A DNA stretch of 6,872 nt from an uncultured Oscillospiraceae bacterium (GCA_910577415.1 CAJTLK010000092.1:1-6872); one strand, 5' to 3'. Shown: positions 1-6,366, counted from the first letter of the stretch. The notes: generated by a model not told the origin, from the sequence alone. Program-made: numbers and translations.

Positions 1-1
1 C

Positions 2-514
2 TTCCTTCAGCTCGCCTCGGTCATCCTGGCCCCCATTCCCAGCAACATCACCGCGGCGGCGGGCGGAGCCTTATTCGGCACTCTGCTCTCCTTTCTGCTC
101 ACCGCTTTGGCGGTGGTCCTGGGGTCGGCACTGGTCTTTCAGCTCTCCCGGATATTGGGCCAGTCCTTTGCCCAAAGCTTTGTGGAGAGCAAATATTGGG
201 AAAAGTATGGCGAGGTCATCCGCCGCAAGCGGGACAGCTTCCTTTTCCTGGCCTTTCTCTTCCCCTTTTTCCCCGATGACCTGCTGTGCATCATGGCGGG
301 GCTGACCGACATTCCCTTCCGTCGGTTTTTCCTCTTAGTGGTGCTGGCCCGGCCCTGGGGACTGCTGGTGGCCTGCGCGGTAGGTGGCTCGGCCTTTCAC
401 ATTCCTCTTTGGGGAATGGCGCTCCTGGGGATCGGCGCCGTCGCCCTATTTCTTCTGGCACTGAAATATGGGGACACCTGGGAGGGAGTCATCCTGAGAA
501 AGCTGAAAAAGTGA
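2..514 (+). CDS. TVP38/TMEM64 (VTT/DedA-superfamily) membrane protein, 5'-truncated
   Basis: The last 170 residues of a polytopic inner-membrane protein are visible; the frame stays open to the window edge, so the true start lies upstream. A TTG at 107 is not the start because family-like sequence precedes it. The first visible stretch (APIPSNITAAAGGALFG, residues 10-26) is the proline/glycine re-entrant motif of the VTT domain, followed by a hydrophobic segment and an SRILGQ-type turn. The second half-repeat has FPFFPDDLLCIMAGLTDIP (about residues 87-105), then FRRFF and two more hydrophobic segments. The C-terminus is short and basic (LRKLKK). Distant DedA/VTT relatives include lipid-carrier flippases and scramblases; the role of bacterial TVP38 members is largely unsettled, so lipid handling is only inference. 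The stop codon lies 22 bases from the convergent tmcAL stop. Family assignment is firm, substrate unknown. Confidence 0.88.
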   Translation, partial: FLQLASVILAPIPSNITAAAGGALFGTLLSFLLTALAVVLGSALVFQLSRILGQSFAQSFVESKYWEKYGEVIRRKRDSFLFLAFLFPFFPDDLLCIMAGLTDIPFRRFFLLVVLARPWGLLVACAVGGSAFHIPLWGMALLGIGAVALFLLALKYGDTWEGVILRKLKK

Positions 515-536
515 ACTGCGGAATGTCTCTTACAAA

Positions 537-1718
537 TCAGATGATCGCCGGCCCTGTGGTATAATCCATACCGCAGGGCTTTGCTTTATCAAAGCACAGT
601 CCAAAGAGATCGGTGCCCCGGCACTCCATGGCGAAAAGCGCCTGGGCCGCCTCCCCCAGCTCTCTAATGTGAGCGGGTTTGGTAAGGACGGGCAGAGAGG
701 CTTTTTTCTTCATCTCTCGCAACAGGACCTTTCCCCGGCCATTCATGCCCAGCACCCGGAGGTACTCAGGCCGGTCTCCGCGGTCAGCGGCGGTCAGGCC
801 CAGAAAGGCCCACAGGGCCAGACGGCGGATACGGGCGTGGGCATAGCGTTTGGTCTTGGCTTGGGCGTAGAACGCTTCCAGGTCCTCCGCCTTCCCCGCG
901 GCTTTCACCAGCCGGGCAGGCAGCCCCTCGGCGGCGCCGCTGTCCGGGAGGGCGGCAAAGTCTTCTTCCCTCATGCTCCGCAGCCGGGCCAAAAAGGCCC
1001 GTTCCACGTTCTTCATATCCGTGATCCCGGCGGTTTGGAGCCGCTTCACGCTCCCCCCGGGGAGCCACTCCTCCGCCGCCGCCCACTCTCCCGCCCGGAT
1101 CAGGCGCCGGATCAGGGTAGCTGAGGCGAAACCATCTGCGGGACAAACGCTGTCATGGGAAACACCCTTACGTTTTACCGTCACATAGCCCAGCTCGTCT
1201 CCCGCCGCGCGCAGGTATTCCACCCCCAAGCTGTCGTTGGTGCCCCGGAGAAGATGGACCGTCTTTCCCACACATTTTTCCGCCGCTTTTTCTCTTGCTG
1301 CCGCAAAGGGAACTCCCTTGTCAAGTTCTGTGCGGAGGGCCTTTCTGTACTCTGCGCTCTCCAAGGTCGAGGCCAGGGCCTTCAGCGCCTCCCCATCACC
1401 GCTCTCACTGCCAAAGGAGAGGGTATCCACCACTCCGGCGGACTTGAGAAGCTCCACCGCCCCCCGGGCAAACCCCTCCGCCGAGGAGACCGCCCAAGGC
1501 AGGGGCAGCTCCAGCACCAGATCGGCTCCGCCCCTCAGGGCCAACTCCGCTCTTGTCCACTTGTCGGTAAGGGCGCACTCCCCCCTCTGTCGCCAGCTCC
1601 CGGACATGACGCAGACCACCGGGACATTCTCTCCCAGCAGCCGCCGGGTCTGGGCAATGTGGTAGCTATGGCCCAGGTGAAAGGGATCGTATTCCGCGAC
1701 GATGCCAACAGCATTCAT
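537..1718 (-). CDS. tmcAL: tRNA(Met) cytidine acetate ligase (TmcAL, YlbM family)
   Basis: A 393-residue cytoplasmic enzyme. The family makes N4-acetylcytidine at wobble position 34 of elongator tRNA(Met), using ATP and acetate through acetyl-adenylate. The nucleotidyltransferase fold is clear: AVGIVAEYDPFHLGH at residues 3-17 carries the HIGH-like ATP motif (H14, G16, H17); VMSGSWRQRGECALTDKW is at 37-54; GADLVLELPLPWAVSSAEGFA at 64-84 is typical; SFGSE is at 101-105; SATLIRRLI at 199-207 is the family SaT-x-IR block. The length is slightly below the roughly 400-415 residues of Bacillus relatives, without a visible deletion. ATG 1718 is chosen because the family begins at this motif and GGAGG lies 6 bases upstream; the open frame reaches 1886, but those 56 extra codons lack family character and would overlap ackA. 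The usual P-N-N-x-L-G block reads GTNDSLG (159-165). The gene is divergent from ackA and convergent with the VTT gene. Confidence 0.93.
   Translation of the reverse strand: MNAVGIVAEYDPFHLGHSYHIAQTRRLLGENVPVVCVMSGSWRQRGECALTDKWTRAELALRGGADLVLELPLPWAVSSAEGFARGAVELLKSAGVVDTLSFGSESGDGEALKALASTLESAEYRKALRTELDKGVPFAAAREKAAEKCVGKTVHLLRGTNDSLGVEYLRAAGDELGYVTVKRKGVSHDSVCPADGFASATLIRRLIRAGEWAAAEEWLPGGSVKRLQTAGITDMKNVERAFLARLRSMREEDFAALPDSGAAEGLPARLVKAAGKAEDLEAFYAQAKTKRYAHARIRRLALWAFLGLTAADRGDRPEYLRVLGMNGRGKVLLREMKKKASLPVLTKPAHIRELGEAAQALFAMECRGTDLFGLCFDKAKPCGMDYTTGPAII
551..590 (+). terminator. Candidate intrinsic terminator of the VTT gene, inside the tmcAL coding end
   Basis: GCCCTGTGGTAT (551-562) pairs with ATACCGCAGGGC (568-579) around the loop AATCC, giving 12 pairs of which one is G-U. 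On the plus strand it is followed by TTTGCTTTAT, a usable U-rich tail. The stem starts 36 bases after the stop of the plus-strand membrane protein gene. On the minus strand the same bases encode residues about 381-390 of TmcAL, and no U tract follows the hairpin there, so it should work in the plus direction only. Confidence 0.6.
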
Positions 1719-1722
1719 GGCC

Positions 1723-1729
1723 TGCCTCC
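1723..1729 (-). promoter_or_regulatory. Shine-Dalgarno site fixing the tmcAL start
   Basis: Read on the minus strand this is GGAGGCA, with the GGAGG core 6 bases before ATG 1718. It is the only strong ribosome-binding site near the conserved N-terminus and argues against the longer reading frame that opens at 1886. Confidence 0.8.
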
Positions 1730-1742
1730 AAAACCGCAAAAG

Positions 1743-1773
1743 TTTTCCAAAAAGGAGTTGTCCTTTGGGAAAA
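1743..1773. repeat. Inverted repeat over the ackA -35 box
   Basis: Outer arms TTTTCC (1743-1748) and GGAAAA (1768-1773) enclose inner arms AAAGGA (1751-1756) and TCCTTT (1761-1766), with a GTTG loop and a 2-by-1 internal bulge, so 12 bases pair. It overlaps the ackA -35 box and would also be transcribed in a tmcAL leader. It may be an operator or a leader hairpin; no known consensus fits well. Confidence 0.5.
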
Positions 1774-1786
1774 AAAGTTATACAAT
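1758..1786 (+). promoter_or_regulatory. Sigma-A-type promoter of ackA
   Basis: TTGTCC (1758-1763) and TACAAT (1781-1786) are separated by exactly 17 bases. The -10 matches 5 of 6 and the -35 matches 4 of 6 consensus positions. Transcription would start near 1793 and leave a leader of about 74 bases before ATG 1867. The -35 box sits inside the inverted repeat at 1743-1773. Confidence 0.65.
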
Positions 1787-1806
1787 GACAATATCCGTGC
1801 AACACT

Positions 1807-1831
1807 GGAAAAAATGTAACATATTTTTTCC
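1807..1831. repeat. Perfect 9-bp inverted repeat in the ackA leader
   Basis: GGAAAAAAT (1807-1815) and ATTTTTTCC (1823-1831) are exact complements around a 7-base spacer GTAACAT. It lies downstream of the predicted ackA start site and upstream of the Shine-Dalgarno site. As RNA it is A-U rich and weak; as DNA it could be an operator. The motif ATTTTTT recurs at 1844-1850, so the A-run could pair with either copy. Confidence 0.5.
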
Positions 1832-1841
1832 GTCGCAACAA
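1813..1841 (-). promoter_or_regulatory. Weak candidate promoter for tmcAL
   Basis: On the minus strand, TTGTTG (1836-1841) and TACATT (1813-1818) are separated by 17 bases. The -10 matches 4 of 6 consensus positions and the -35 three. If used, the leader would be about 85-90 bases and would contain the dyad at 1743-1773 as an RNA hairpin. Other weak boxes exist in this AT-rich gap, so this is tentative. Confidence 0.3.
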
Positions 1842-1866
1842 GTATTTTTTGAAGGAGAGAGTATCT

Positions 1867-3063
1867 ATGAAGATCCTCGTCATCAACGCCGGCAGTTCCT
1901 CCCTGAAGTATCAGCTCATGGACTCTGTTACCCACGATGTGCTGGCCAAGGGCCTGTGCGAGCGTATCGGCATCGATGGCCGCCTGACCCACAAGGTCCC
2001 CGCAAAGGACATAAAGAAGGAGTTTGAGATCTCTATGCCCACTCACGCCGAGGCCATTCAGTCCGTGCTGGACGCTCTGGTCTCCCCGGAGCATGGCGTG
2101 ATCGCCAGCGTAAAGGAGATCGACGCCGTCGGCCACCGGGTGGTCCATGGCGGCGAGTCCTTTGCTCAGTCGGTCCTTATTACTGATGATGTGATGAAGG
2201 CCATTGAGGATTGTATCCCTCTGGCCCCCCTCCACAATCCCGCCAACATCACCGGCATCAAGGCTTGCCAGAAGGTTATGGGCAATGTGCCCATGGTGGC
2301 CGTTTTTGATACCGCTTTTCACCAGACCATGCCGGAGAAAGCCTACCTCTATGCTCTGCCCTATGAGTATTATGAGAACGACAAGGTCCGCCGCTACGGT
2401 TTCCACGGCACCTCTCACCGCTATGTCTCCGCCCGTTGCGCCGACATGCTGGGCAAGCCCATCGACCAGCTGAAGATCATCACCTGCCACCTGGGCAACG
2501 GCTCCTCTATCGCCGCCGTGGACCACGGCAAGAGCGTGGAGACCTCCATGGGCTTTACTCCCCTGGCCGGTCTGCCCATGGGCACCCGTTCCGGCGACCT
2601 GGACGCGGGCATCCTTCAGTATTTGATGAACAAGTACGGCTGGAGCATTGACGAGTGCCTCAACGTACTCAACAAAAAGTCCGGCGTGCTGGGCATCTCC
2701 GGCGTCTCCTCCGACTTCCGGGATATTGAGTCCGCCGCCAAGGAGGGCAACCACCGCGCCGAGGTAGCCCTGGAGTGCTTCCAGTACAATGTGAAGAAGC
2801 TTATCGGGGCCTATGCCGCCGCCATGGGCGGGGTGGACGCCATCGTCTTCACCGCCGGCGTGGGTGAAAACGACGCCAAGACCCGTATGGCCGCCGCCTC
2901 CGGGCTGGAATTCATGGGCGTCAAAATGGACCCCGACGCCAACAACACCCGTGGTAAGGAAGCGGTCATCTCCGCTCCCGACTCCAAGGTGAAGGTCCTC
3001 CTCATCCCCACCGACGAGGAACTGATGATCGCCACCGATACCGCCGAGATCGTGGGCAAATAA
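1867..3063 (+). CDS. ackA: Acetate kinase
   Basis: A full-length 398-residue cytoplasmic ASKHA-fold kinase that interconverts acetyl phosphate plus ADP with acetate plus ATP, the substrate-level ATP step of acetate fermentation. The hallmark blocks are present: NAGSSSLKYQL (7-17), GHRVVHGGE (89-97), VFDTAFHQTMP (146-156), RRYGFHGTSH (175-184), HLGNGSS (208-214), GFTPLAGLPMGTRSGDLD (229-246), GVSSDFRDIE (279-288) and FTAGVGEN (328-335). The positions matching Methanosarcina catalytic and ligand residues are intact: N7, R91, D148, H180, R241 and E384. ATG 1867 fits the conserved N-terminus and has AAGGAGAGA (1852-1860) upstream, with the AGGAG core 9 bases from the ATG. No pta gene lies next to it; the upstream neighbour is divergent tmcAL, and a terminator follows 24 bases after the stop, so it is probably transcribed alone. 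No odd residues seen. Confidence 0.98.
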   Translation: MKILVINAGSSSLKYQLMDSVTHDVLAKGLCERIGIDGRLTHKVPAKDIKKEFEISMPTHAEAIQSVLDALVSPEHGVIASVKEIDAVGHRVVHGGESFAQSVLITDDVMKAIEDCIPLAPLHNPANITGIKACQKVMGNVPMVAVFDTAFHQTMPEKAYLYALPYEYYENDKVRRYGFHGTSHRYVSARCADMLGKPIDQLKIITCHLGNGSSIAAVDHGKSVETSMGFTPLAGLPMGTRSGDLDAGILQYLMNKYGWSIDECLNVLNKKSGVLGISGVSSDFRDIESAAKEGNHRAEVALECFQYNVKKLIGAYAAAMGGVDAIVFTAGVGENDAKTRMAAASGLEFMGVKMDPDANNTRGKEAVISAPDSKVKVLLIPTDEELMIATDTAEIVGK

Positions 3064-3087
3064 GCAGATTTACATAGCTTTAACAAA

Positions 3088-3122
3088 AAGAGAGGGCGTG
3101 ACCAACGGTCACGCCCTCTCTT
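3088..3122. terminator. Bidirectional intrinsic terminator between ackA and gdhA
   Basis: A perfect 16-bp stem, AAGAGAGGGCGTGACC (3088-3103) with its complement at 3107-3122, closes a 3-base loop. It lies 24 bases after the ackA stop and 21 bases after the gdhA stop. On the minus strand it runs into TTTTT then GTTA, a strong tail for gdhA. On the plus strand the tail is TTCTATTCTGTTTT, weaker but U-rich, so it probably ends both genes. Confidence 0.9.
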
Positions 3123-3143
3123 CTATTCTGTTTTGCGGGATAA

Positions 3144-4490
3144 TTACACGATCCCCTGGGCCAGCATGGCATTGGCCACCTTCAGGAAGCCCGCGATGTT
3201 GGCTCCGGCCACCAGGTTGCCCTTCATCCCGTACTCCTCGGCAGCAGAGGCGGCGGCATTGTAAATGCTCACCATAATGCCGTGGAGCTTTTCATCCACT
3301 TCCTCAAAGCTCCAGCTCAGCCGGAGGGAGTTCTGGCTCATCTCCAGCCCGGAGGTGGCCACGCCACCGGCGTTGGCCGCCTTGGCGGGGGCAAAGAGGA
3401 CCCCAGCAGCCTGGAACACAGCCACCGCCTCGGGCGTAGAGGGCATATTTGCTCCCTCGGCCACGGCGAAGCAGCCGTTCGCCACCAGCGCCTTGGCGCT
3501 GTCGCCATCCAGCTCGTTCTGGGTGGCGCAGGGCAGGGCCACGTCGCACTTCACGCTCCAGATGCCCTTGCAGCCCTCCACATACTTGGCGGTGGGGACA
3601 TAGTCCAGATAGGTCTTGATGCGCGCCCGCTTGACTTCCTTGATCTCCTGGATGACCTTGTAATCAATACCCGCCTCATCCACGATATAGCCGTTGGAAT
3701 CGGACATGGCAATGACCTTGGCCCCCAGCTGGGTGGCCTTTTGGTTGGCGTAGATGGCCACGTTGCCCGAGCCGGAGATGACCACCCTGGCGCCCTTAAA
3801 GGACTTTCCATTGGCCTTGAGCATCTCGTCGGTAAAGTAGCAAAGGCCGTAGCCGGTAGCCTCGGTCCGGGCCAGGGAGCCACCGAAGGGAATGCCCTTG
3901 CCGGTAAGGACGCCGCTGTACTCGTTCTGAAGGCGCTTGAACTGGCCAAACATATAGCCGATCTCCCGGCCACCCACGCCGATATCTCCGGCGGGAACGT
4001 CGGTAAACTGGCCGATATGACGCTGCAGCTCAGTCATAAAGGACTGGCAGAAGCGCATGACCTCAGCGTCGGACTTGCCCTTGGGGTCAAAGTCGGAGCC
4101 GCCCTTGCCGCCGCCCATGGGCAGAGTGGTGAGGCTGTTCTTGAATATTTGCTCAAAGCCCAGGAACTTGATAATGGACAGGTTCACACTGGGATGGAGC
4201 CGCAGACCGCCCTTGTAGGGGCCGATGGCAGAGTTGAACTGCACCCGGTAGCCCCGGTTCACTTGGACCTTGCCACTGTCGTCCACCCAAGGCACCCGGA
4301 ACATCACGATGCGCTCCGGCTCCACCAACCGCTCGATGATACCGTTCTTCTCCAGCTCAGGGCGGCGCTCCACCACCGGCTCCAGAGACTCCAGCACCTC
4401 CTGTACAGCCTGGAGAAACTCCGGCTCATGGGCGCTCTTCTTGGCCAGATCGTCGTAGACCTTCTGCAAATAAGCGTTTTTCAATGCCAT
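3144..4490 (-). CDS. gdhA: NADP-type glutamate dehydrogenase
   Basis: A 448-residue cytoplasmic enzyme, the usual length of the small hexameric GDH class. It interconverts 2-oxoglutarate plus ammonium plus NAD(P)H with glutamate. The N-terminal substrate domain has GPYKGGLRLHP (90-100, K93), FKNSLTTLPMGGGKGGSDFDPKG (116-138, K117 and catalytic K129) and PAGDIGVGGREIGYM (166-180, D169). These correspond, with an offset of 4, to K89, K113, K125 and D165 of Clostridium symbiosum GDH. The Rossmann domain has SGSGNVA (239-245) and ends its second strand with MSDSNG (262-267), closer to the NADP-dependent E. coli enzyme (ASDSSG) than to the NAD-type clostridial LSGPDG. NADP preference and hence an assimilatory role are therefore inferred, not proven. 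ATG 4490 has AAAAGGAG (4501-4508) 10 bases upstream. It is monocistronic: own promoter, shared terminator with convergent ackA. Confidence 0.97.
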   Translation of the reverse strand: MALKNAYLQKVYDDLAKKSAHEPEFLQAVQEVLESLEPVVERRPELEKNGIIERLVEPERIVMFRVPWVDDSGKVQVNRGYRVQFNSAIGPYKGGLRLHPSVNLSIIKFLGFEQIFKNSLTTLPMGGGKGGSDFDPKGKSDAEVMRFCQSFMTELQRHIGQFTDVPAGDIGVGGREIGYMFGQFKRLQNEYSGVLTGKGIPFGGSLARTEATGYGLCYFTDEMLKANGKSFKGARVVISGSGNVAIYANQKATQLGAKVIAMSDSNGYIVDEAGIDYKVIQEIKEVKRARIKTYLDYVPTAKYVEGCKGIWSVKCDVALPCATQNELDGDSAKALVANGCFAVAEGANMPSTPEAVAVFQAAGVLFAPAKAANAGGVATSGLEMSQNSLRLSWSFEEVDEKLHGIMVSIYNAAASAAEEYGMKGNLVAGANIAGFLKVANAMLAQGIV

Positions 4491-4544
4491 ATCGATCAGA
4501 CTCCTTTTGAATAGGTAGTCCGTCCCCCTTGACGGGCTTGGCTT

Positions 4545-4573
4545 ATTATATACTCTGCCACACTAAAGCGCAA
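4545..4573 (-). promoter_or_regulatory. Promoter of gdhA
   Basis: On the minus strand a perfect TATAAT -10 (4545-4550) lies 17 bases after TTGCGC (4568-4573), which keeps the key TTG of the -35. Transcription would begin near 4538, giving a leader of about 48 bases. A small CCGTC/GACGG dyad (4520-4524 and 4531-4535) lies in that leader. Confidence 0.65.
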
Positions 4574-4601
4574 GAGAAAATTGCCACAAAGCGAAAGTTT
4601 G

Positions 4602-4630
4602 TTGTGTTGAATAAAAAGATGTGATAAAAT
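4602..4630 (+). promoter_or_regulatory. Extended -10 promoter of the COG2509 flavoprotein gene
   Basis: TTGTGT (4602-4607) and TAAAAT (4625-4630) are 17 bases apart, and TG at 4622-4623 makes an extended -10. The -10 matches 5 of 6 positions. Transcription would start near 4637, downstream of the in-frame ATG at 4629, which supports translation from ATG 4668. The -35 boxes of this promoter and the divergent gdhA promoter are only 28 bases apart. Confidence 0.55.
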
Positions 4631-4667
4631 GAGGCAAACTTTTGTCAGAGAAACGGGGGCGCGGGCC

Positions 4668-6284
4668 ATGATAAAACTTCAAAATCTCTCCCTGCCCCTG
4701 GACTATGGCGAGGCGGAGCTGCGGAAAAAAGCCGCCGCCGCACTGAAGCTCTCCCCTGCCGCGCTGGGGGAAGTGCGGCTGCTGCGCCGCTCGGTGGACG
4801 CCCGGAAAAAGAATGACGTTCACTTTGTATGCACTCTGGGCGTCACCGTTGAAGACGAAGAGGCTCTTATACGTCGACGTCATGACCCCAATATCATGCG
4901 CTTTTCTCCCCGGCCCTATGTGTTCCCGACAGTGCGCCGGACCTCTCCCCTGCCCCCGGTGGTGGTGGGCATGGGACCGGCGGGACTGTTCGCCGCCCTT
5001 TTTCTGGCCCGGAACGGCGTCCCCTGTATCATTCTGGACCGGGGCCGGGATGTGGACAAGCGCACCGGGGACGTAGAACACTTCTGGCAGACCGGGCAGC
5101 TCTCCCCCGCGTCCAACGTACAGTTTGGCGAGGGGGGCGCCGGCACCTTCTCCGACGGCAAATTGAACACCAACACCCACGACTTCCGTATCGGCGCCGT
5201 GCTGAAGGAATTTGTCCGCCACGGCGCGCCGGAGGATATTCTCTGGCAGCAGAAACCCCACGTGGGCACCGACCTGCTCCGTGACGTGGTAAAGTCCATC
5301 CGCCGGGAGCTTCTCTCCCTGGGCTGCGAGGTGCGCTTTGAAAGCCAACTCACCGAACTGAAGACCGCGGGCGGGCAGCTTACCGGCGTCACGGTTACCG
5401 CCGGGACAAGATCATATCAGATGGATTGCGACACCCTCATTTTGGCCCCCGGTCATTCCGCCCGGGACACCTTCCGTATGCTCTTAAACAGCGGCGTGCC
5501 CATGGAGGCGAAGTCCTTTGCCATCGGCTGCCGTATTGAGCATGACCAGGCGCTCATTTCCCAAAGCCAGTATGGCCCCGCCTGGGAAAAGCTGCCTCCG
5601 GCGGACTATAAGCTCTCCTGTCACCTGCCTACGGGCCGCTCTGCCTTCACCTTCTGCGTCTGCCCCGGCGGCCAGGTGGTGGCGGCGGCAAGCGGTTATG
5701 GCCAGGTTGTCACCAACGGCATGAGCCACCGCGCCAGAGACGGACAAAACATCAACGGCGGTTTCCTGGTAGGCGTTACCCCCGCCGACTTTGGCTCCGG
5801 CGTTTTGGACGGCGTGGCTTTTCAGGAGTCCTGGGAGCGGCAAGCCTGGGATATTGGCACCGGCTACGCCCCGTCGCTATTTGGCCCGTCGGATACCCTC
5901 TTTCGCGCTCCGGCCCAGTCCGCCGCCGATTTTCTCTCAGGCCGGGCCTCGACGGCCATGGGGCGCATTTCTCCCTCCTACCGCCCTGGCGTTACCCCCG
6001 CCGATCTGAACGAGTGTCTGCCGAAATATGTCTCCGCCACCCTCCGCGCCGCCCTGCCCCTTTTTGACCGGCAGCTCCACGGCTTTGCCGACGGCGGCGC
6101 TGTCCTCACCGGCATCGAGACCCGCTCCTCCTCCCCGGTGCGTATCCTCCGGGACGAGAGCGGCCAGTCCGCCCTGCGGGGCCTTTTCCCCTGCGGCGAG
6201 GGGGCGGGCTATGCCGGAGGCATCACCTCGGCGGCGGTGGACGGCATCCGAGCCGCGGAGGCTGTGGCGGCAGCAGTTGGTTAA
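4668..6284 (+). CDS. Uncharacterised NAD(P)/FAD-dependent dehydrogenase (COG2509 family)
   Basis: A 538-residue soluble flavoprotein of a widespread family with no settled substrate. Residues 1-95 form an alpha/beta N-terminal domain typical of COG2509, with the basic motif RRSVDARKK (40-48). The FAD-binding Rossmann motif VVVGMGPAGLFAALFLARNG covers 98-117, with acidic D124 ending the second strand. NVQFGEGGAGTFSDGKLNT (150-168) is a family hallmark, and ILAPGHSARDTF (258-269) is the usual second dinucleotide-fold element. TGIETRSSSPVRI (481-493) and LFPCGEGAGYAGGITSAAVDG (506-526) form the C-terminal FAD contact region. No membrane segments or signal peptide are seen. ATG 4668 is preferred over the in-frame ATG 4629: family members begin at an MI-x-(I/L) strand, and the likely promoter overlaps 4629. 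Its ribosome-binding site is only G-rich (GGGGG, 8 bases upstream). It is divergent from gdhA, but no functional link is shown. Confidence 0.9.
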   Translation: MIKLQNLSLPLDYGEAELRKKAAAALKLSPAALGEVRLLRRSVDARKKNDVHFVCTLGVTVEDEEALIRRRHDPNIMRFSPRPYVFPTVRRTSPLPPVVVGMGPAGLFAALFLARNGVPCIILDRGRDVDKRTGDVEHFWQTGQLSPASNVQFGEGGAGTFSDGKLNTNTHDFRIGAVLKEFVRHGAPEDILWQQKPHVGTDLLRDVVKSIRRELLSLGCEVRFESQLTELKTAGGQLTGVTVTAGTRSYQMDCDTLILAPGHSARDTFRMLLNSGVPMEAKSFAIGCRIEHDQALISQSQYGPAWEKLPPADYKLSCHLPTGRSAFTFCVCPGGQVVAAASGYGQVVTNGMSHRARDGQNINGGFLVGVTPADFGSGVLDGVAFQESWERQAWDIGTGYAPSLFGPSDTLFRAPAQSAADFLSGRASTAMGRISPSYRPGVTPADLNECLPKYVSATLRAALPLFDRQLHGFADGGAVLTGIETRSSSPVRILRDESGQSALRGLFPCGEGAGYAGGITSAAVDGIRAAEAVAAAVG

Positions 6285-6310
6285 GCTGCGGCCACAGGCT
6301 GAAATATATG

Positions 6311-6366
6311 GCAAAGAGGCCGTTCCCGGCTGGGAACGGCCTCTTTGCATTCTCCATCTTTTTTAA
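6311..6366 (+). terminator. Intergenic terminator-like hairpin between the flavoprotein gene and the ABC ATPase
   Basis: A perfect 17-bp stem, GCAAAGAGGCCGTTCCC (6311-6327) with its complement at 6332-6348, closes a GGCT loop, 26 bases after the flavoprotein stop. A T6 run follows on the plus strand, but about 11 bases after the stem. On the minus strand no good U tract follows (CATATATTTC). The placement between convergent genes supports termination in both directions; the tail is imperfect on each side. Confidence 0.75.

Noticed and set aside
1741..1755. CodY-box-like sequence upstream of ackA
   Set aside because: About five mismatches to the 15-base consensus in an AT-rich gap is near chance, so it is not listed as a site.
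1719..1886. 56-codon N-terminal extension of TmcAL
   Set aside because: Family proteins start at the AVGIVAEY strand, the strong Shine-Dalgarno site serves ATG 1718, and the extension would overlap ackA and its leader.
1155..2027. 290-codon plus-strand open frame opposite tmcAL running into ackA
   Set aside because: A shadow of tmcAL that spans the divergent control region and then reads ackA in the wrong frame.
1666..2754. 362-codon minus-strand open frame opposite ackA
   Set aside because: It is an antisense shadow of a fully conserved acetate kinase; the translation resembles no family and it crosses the ackA promoter and the tmcAL start.
3088..3122. Possible repetitive extragenic palindrome
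   Set aside because: The hairpin occurs once in the window, sits between two convergent stops and has U-rich tails, so a terminator explains it fully.
3282..4514. 410-codon plus-strand open frame opposite gdhA
   Set aside because: It mirrors gdhA codon structure in GC-rich DNA, has low-complexity Gly/Leu/His-rich translation with no recognisable domain, and gdhA is unambiguous on the other strand.
4563..5348. 261-codon minus-strand open frame opposite the flavoprotein gene
   Set aside because: No family features, it runs through both divergent promoters, and the plus-strand frame has clear FAD-binding motifs.
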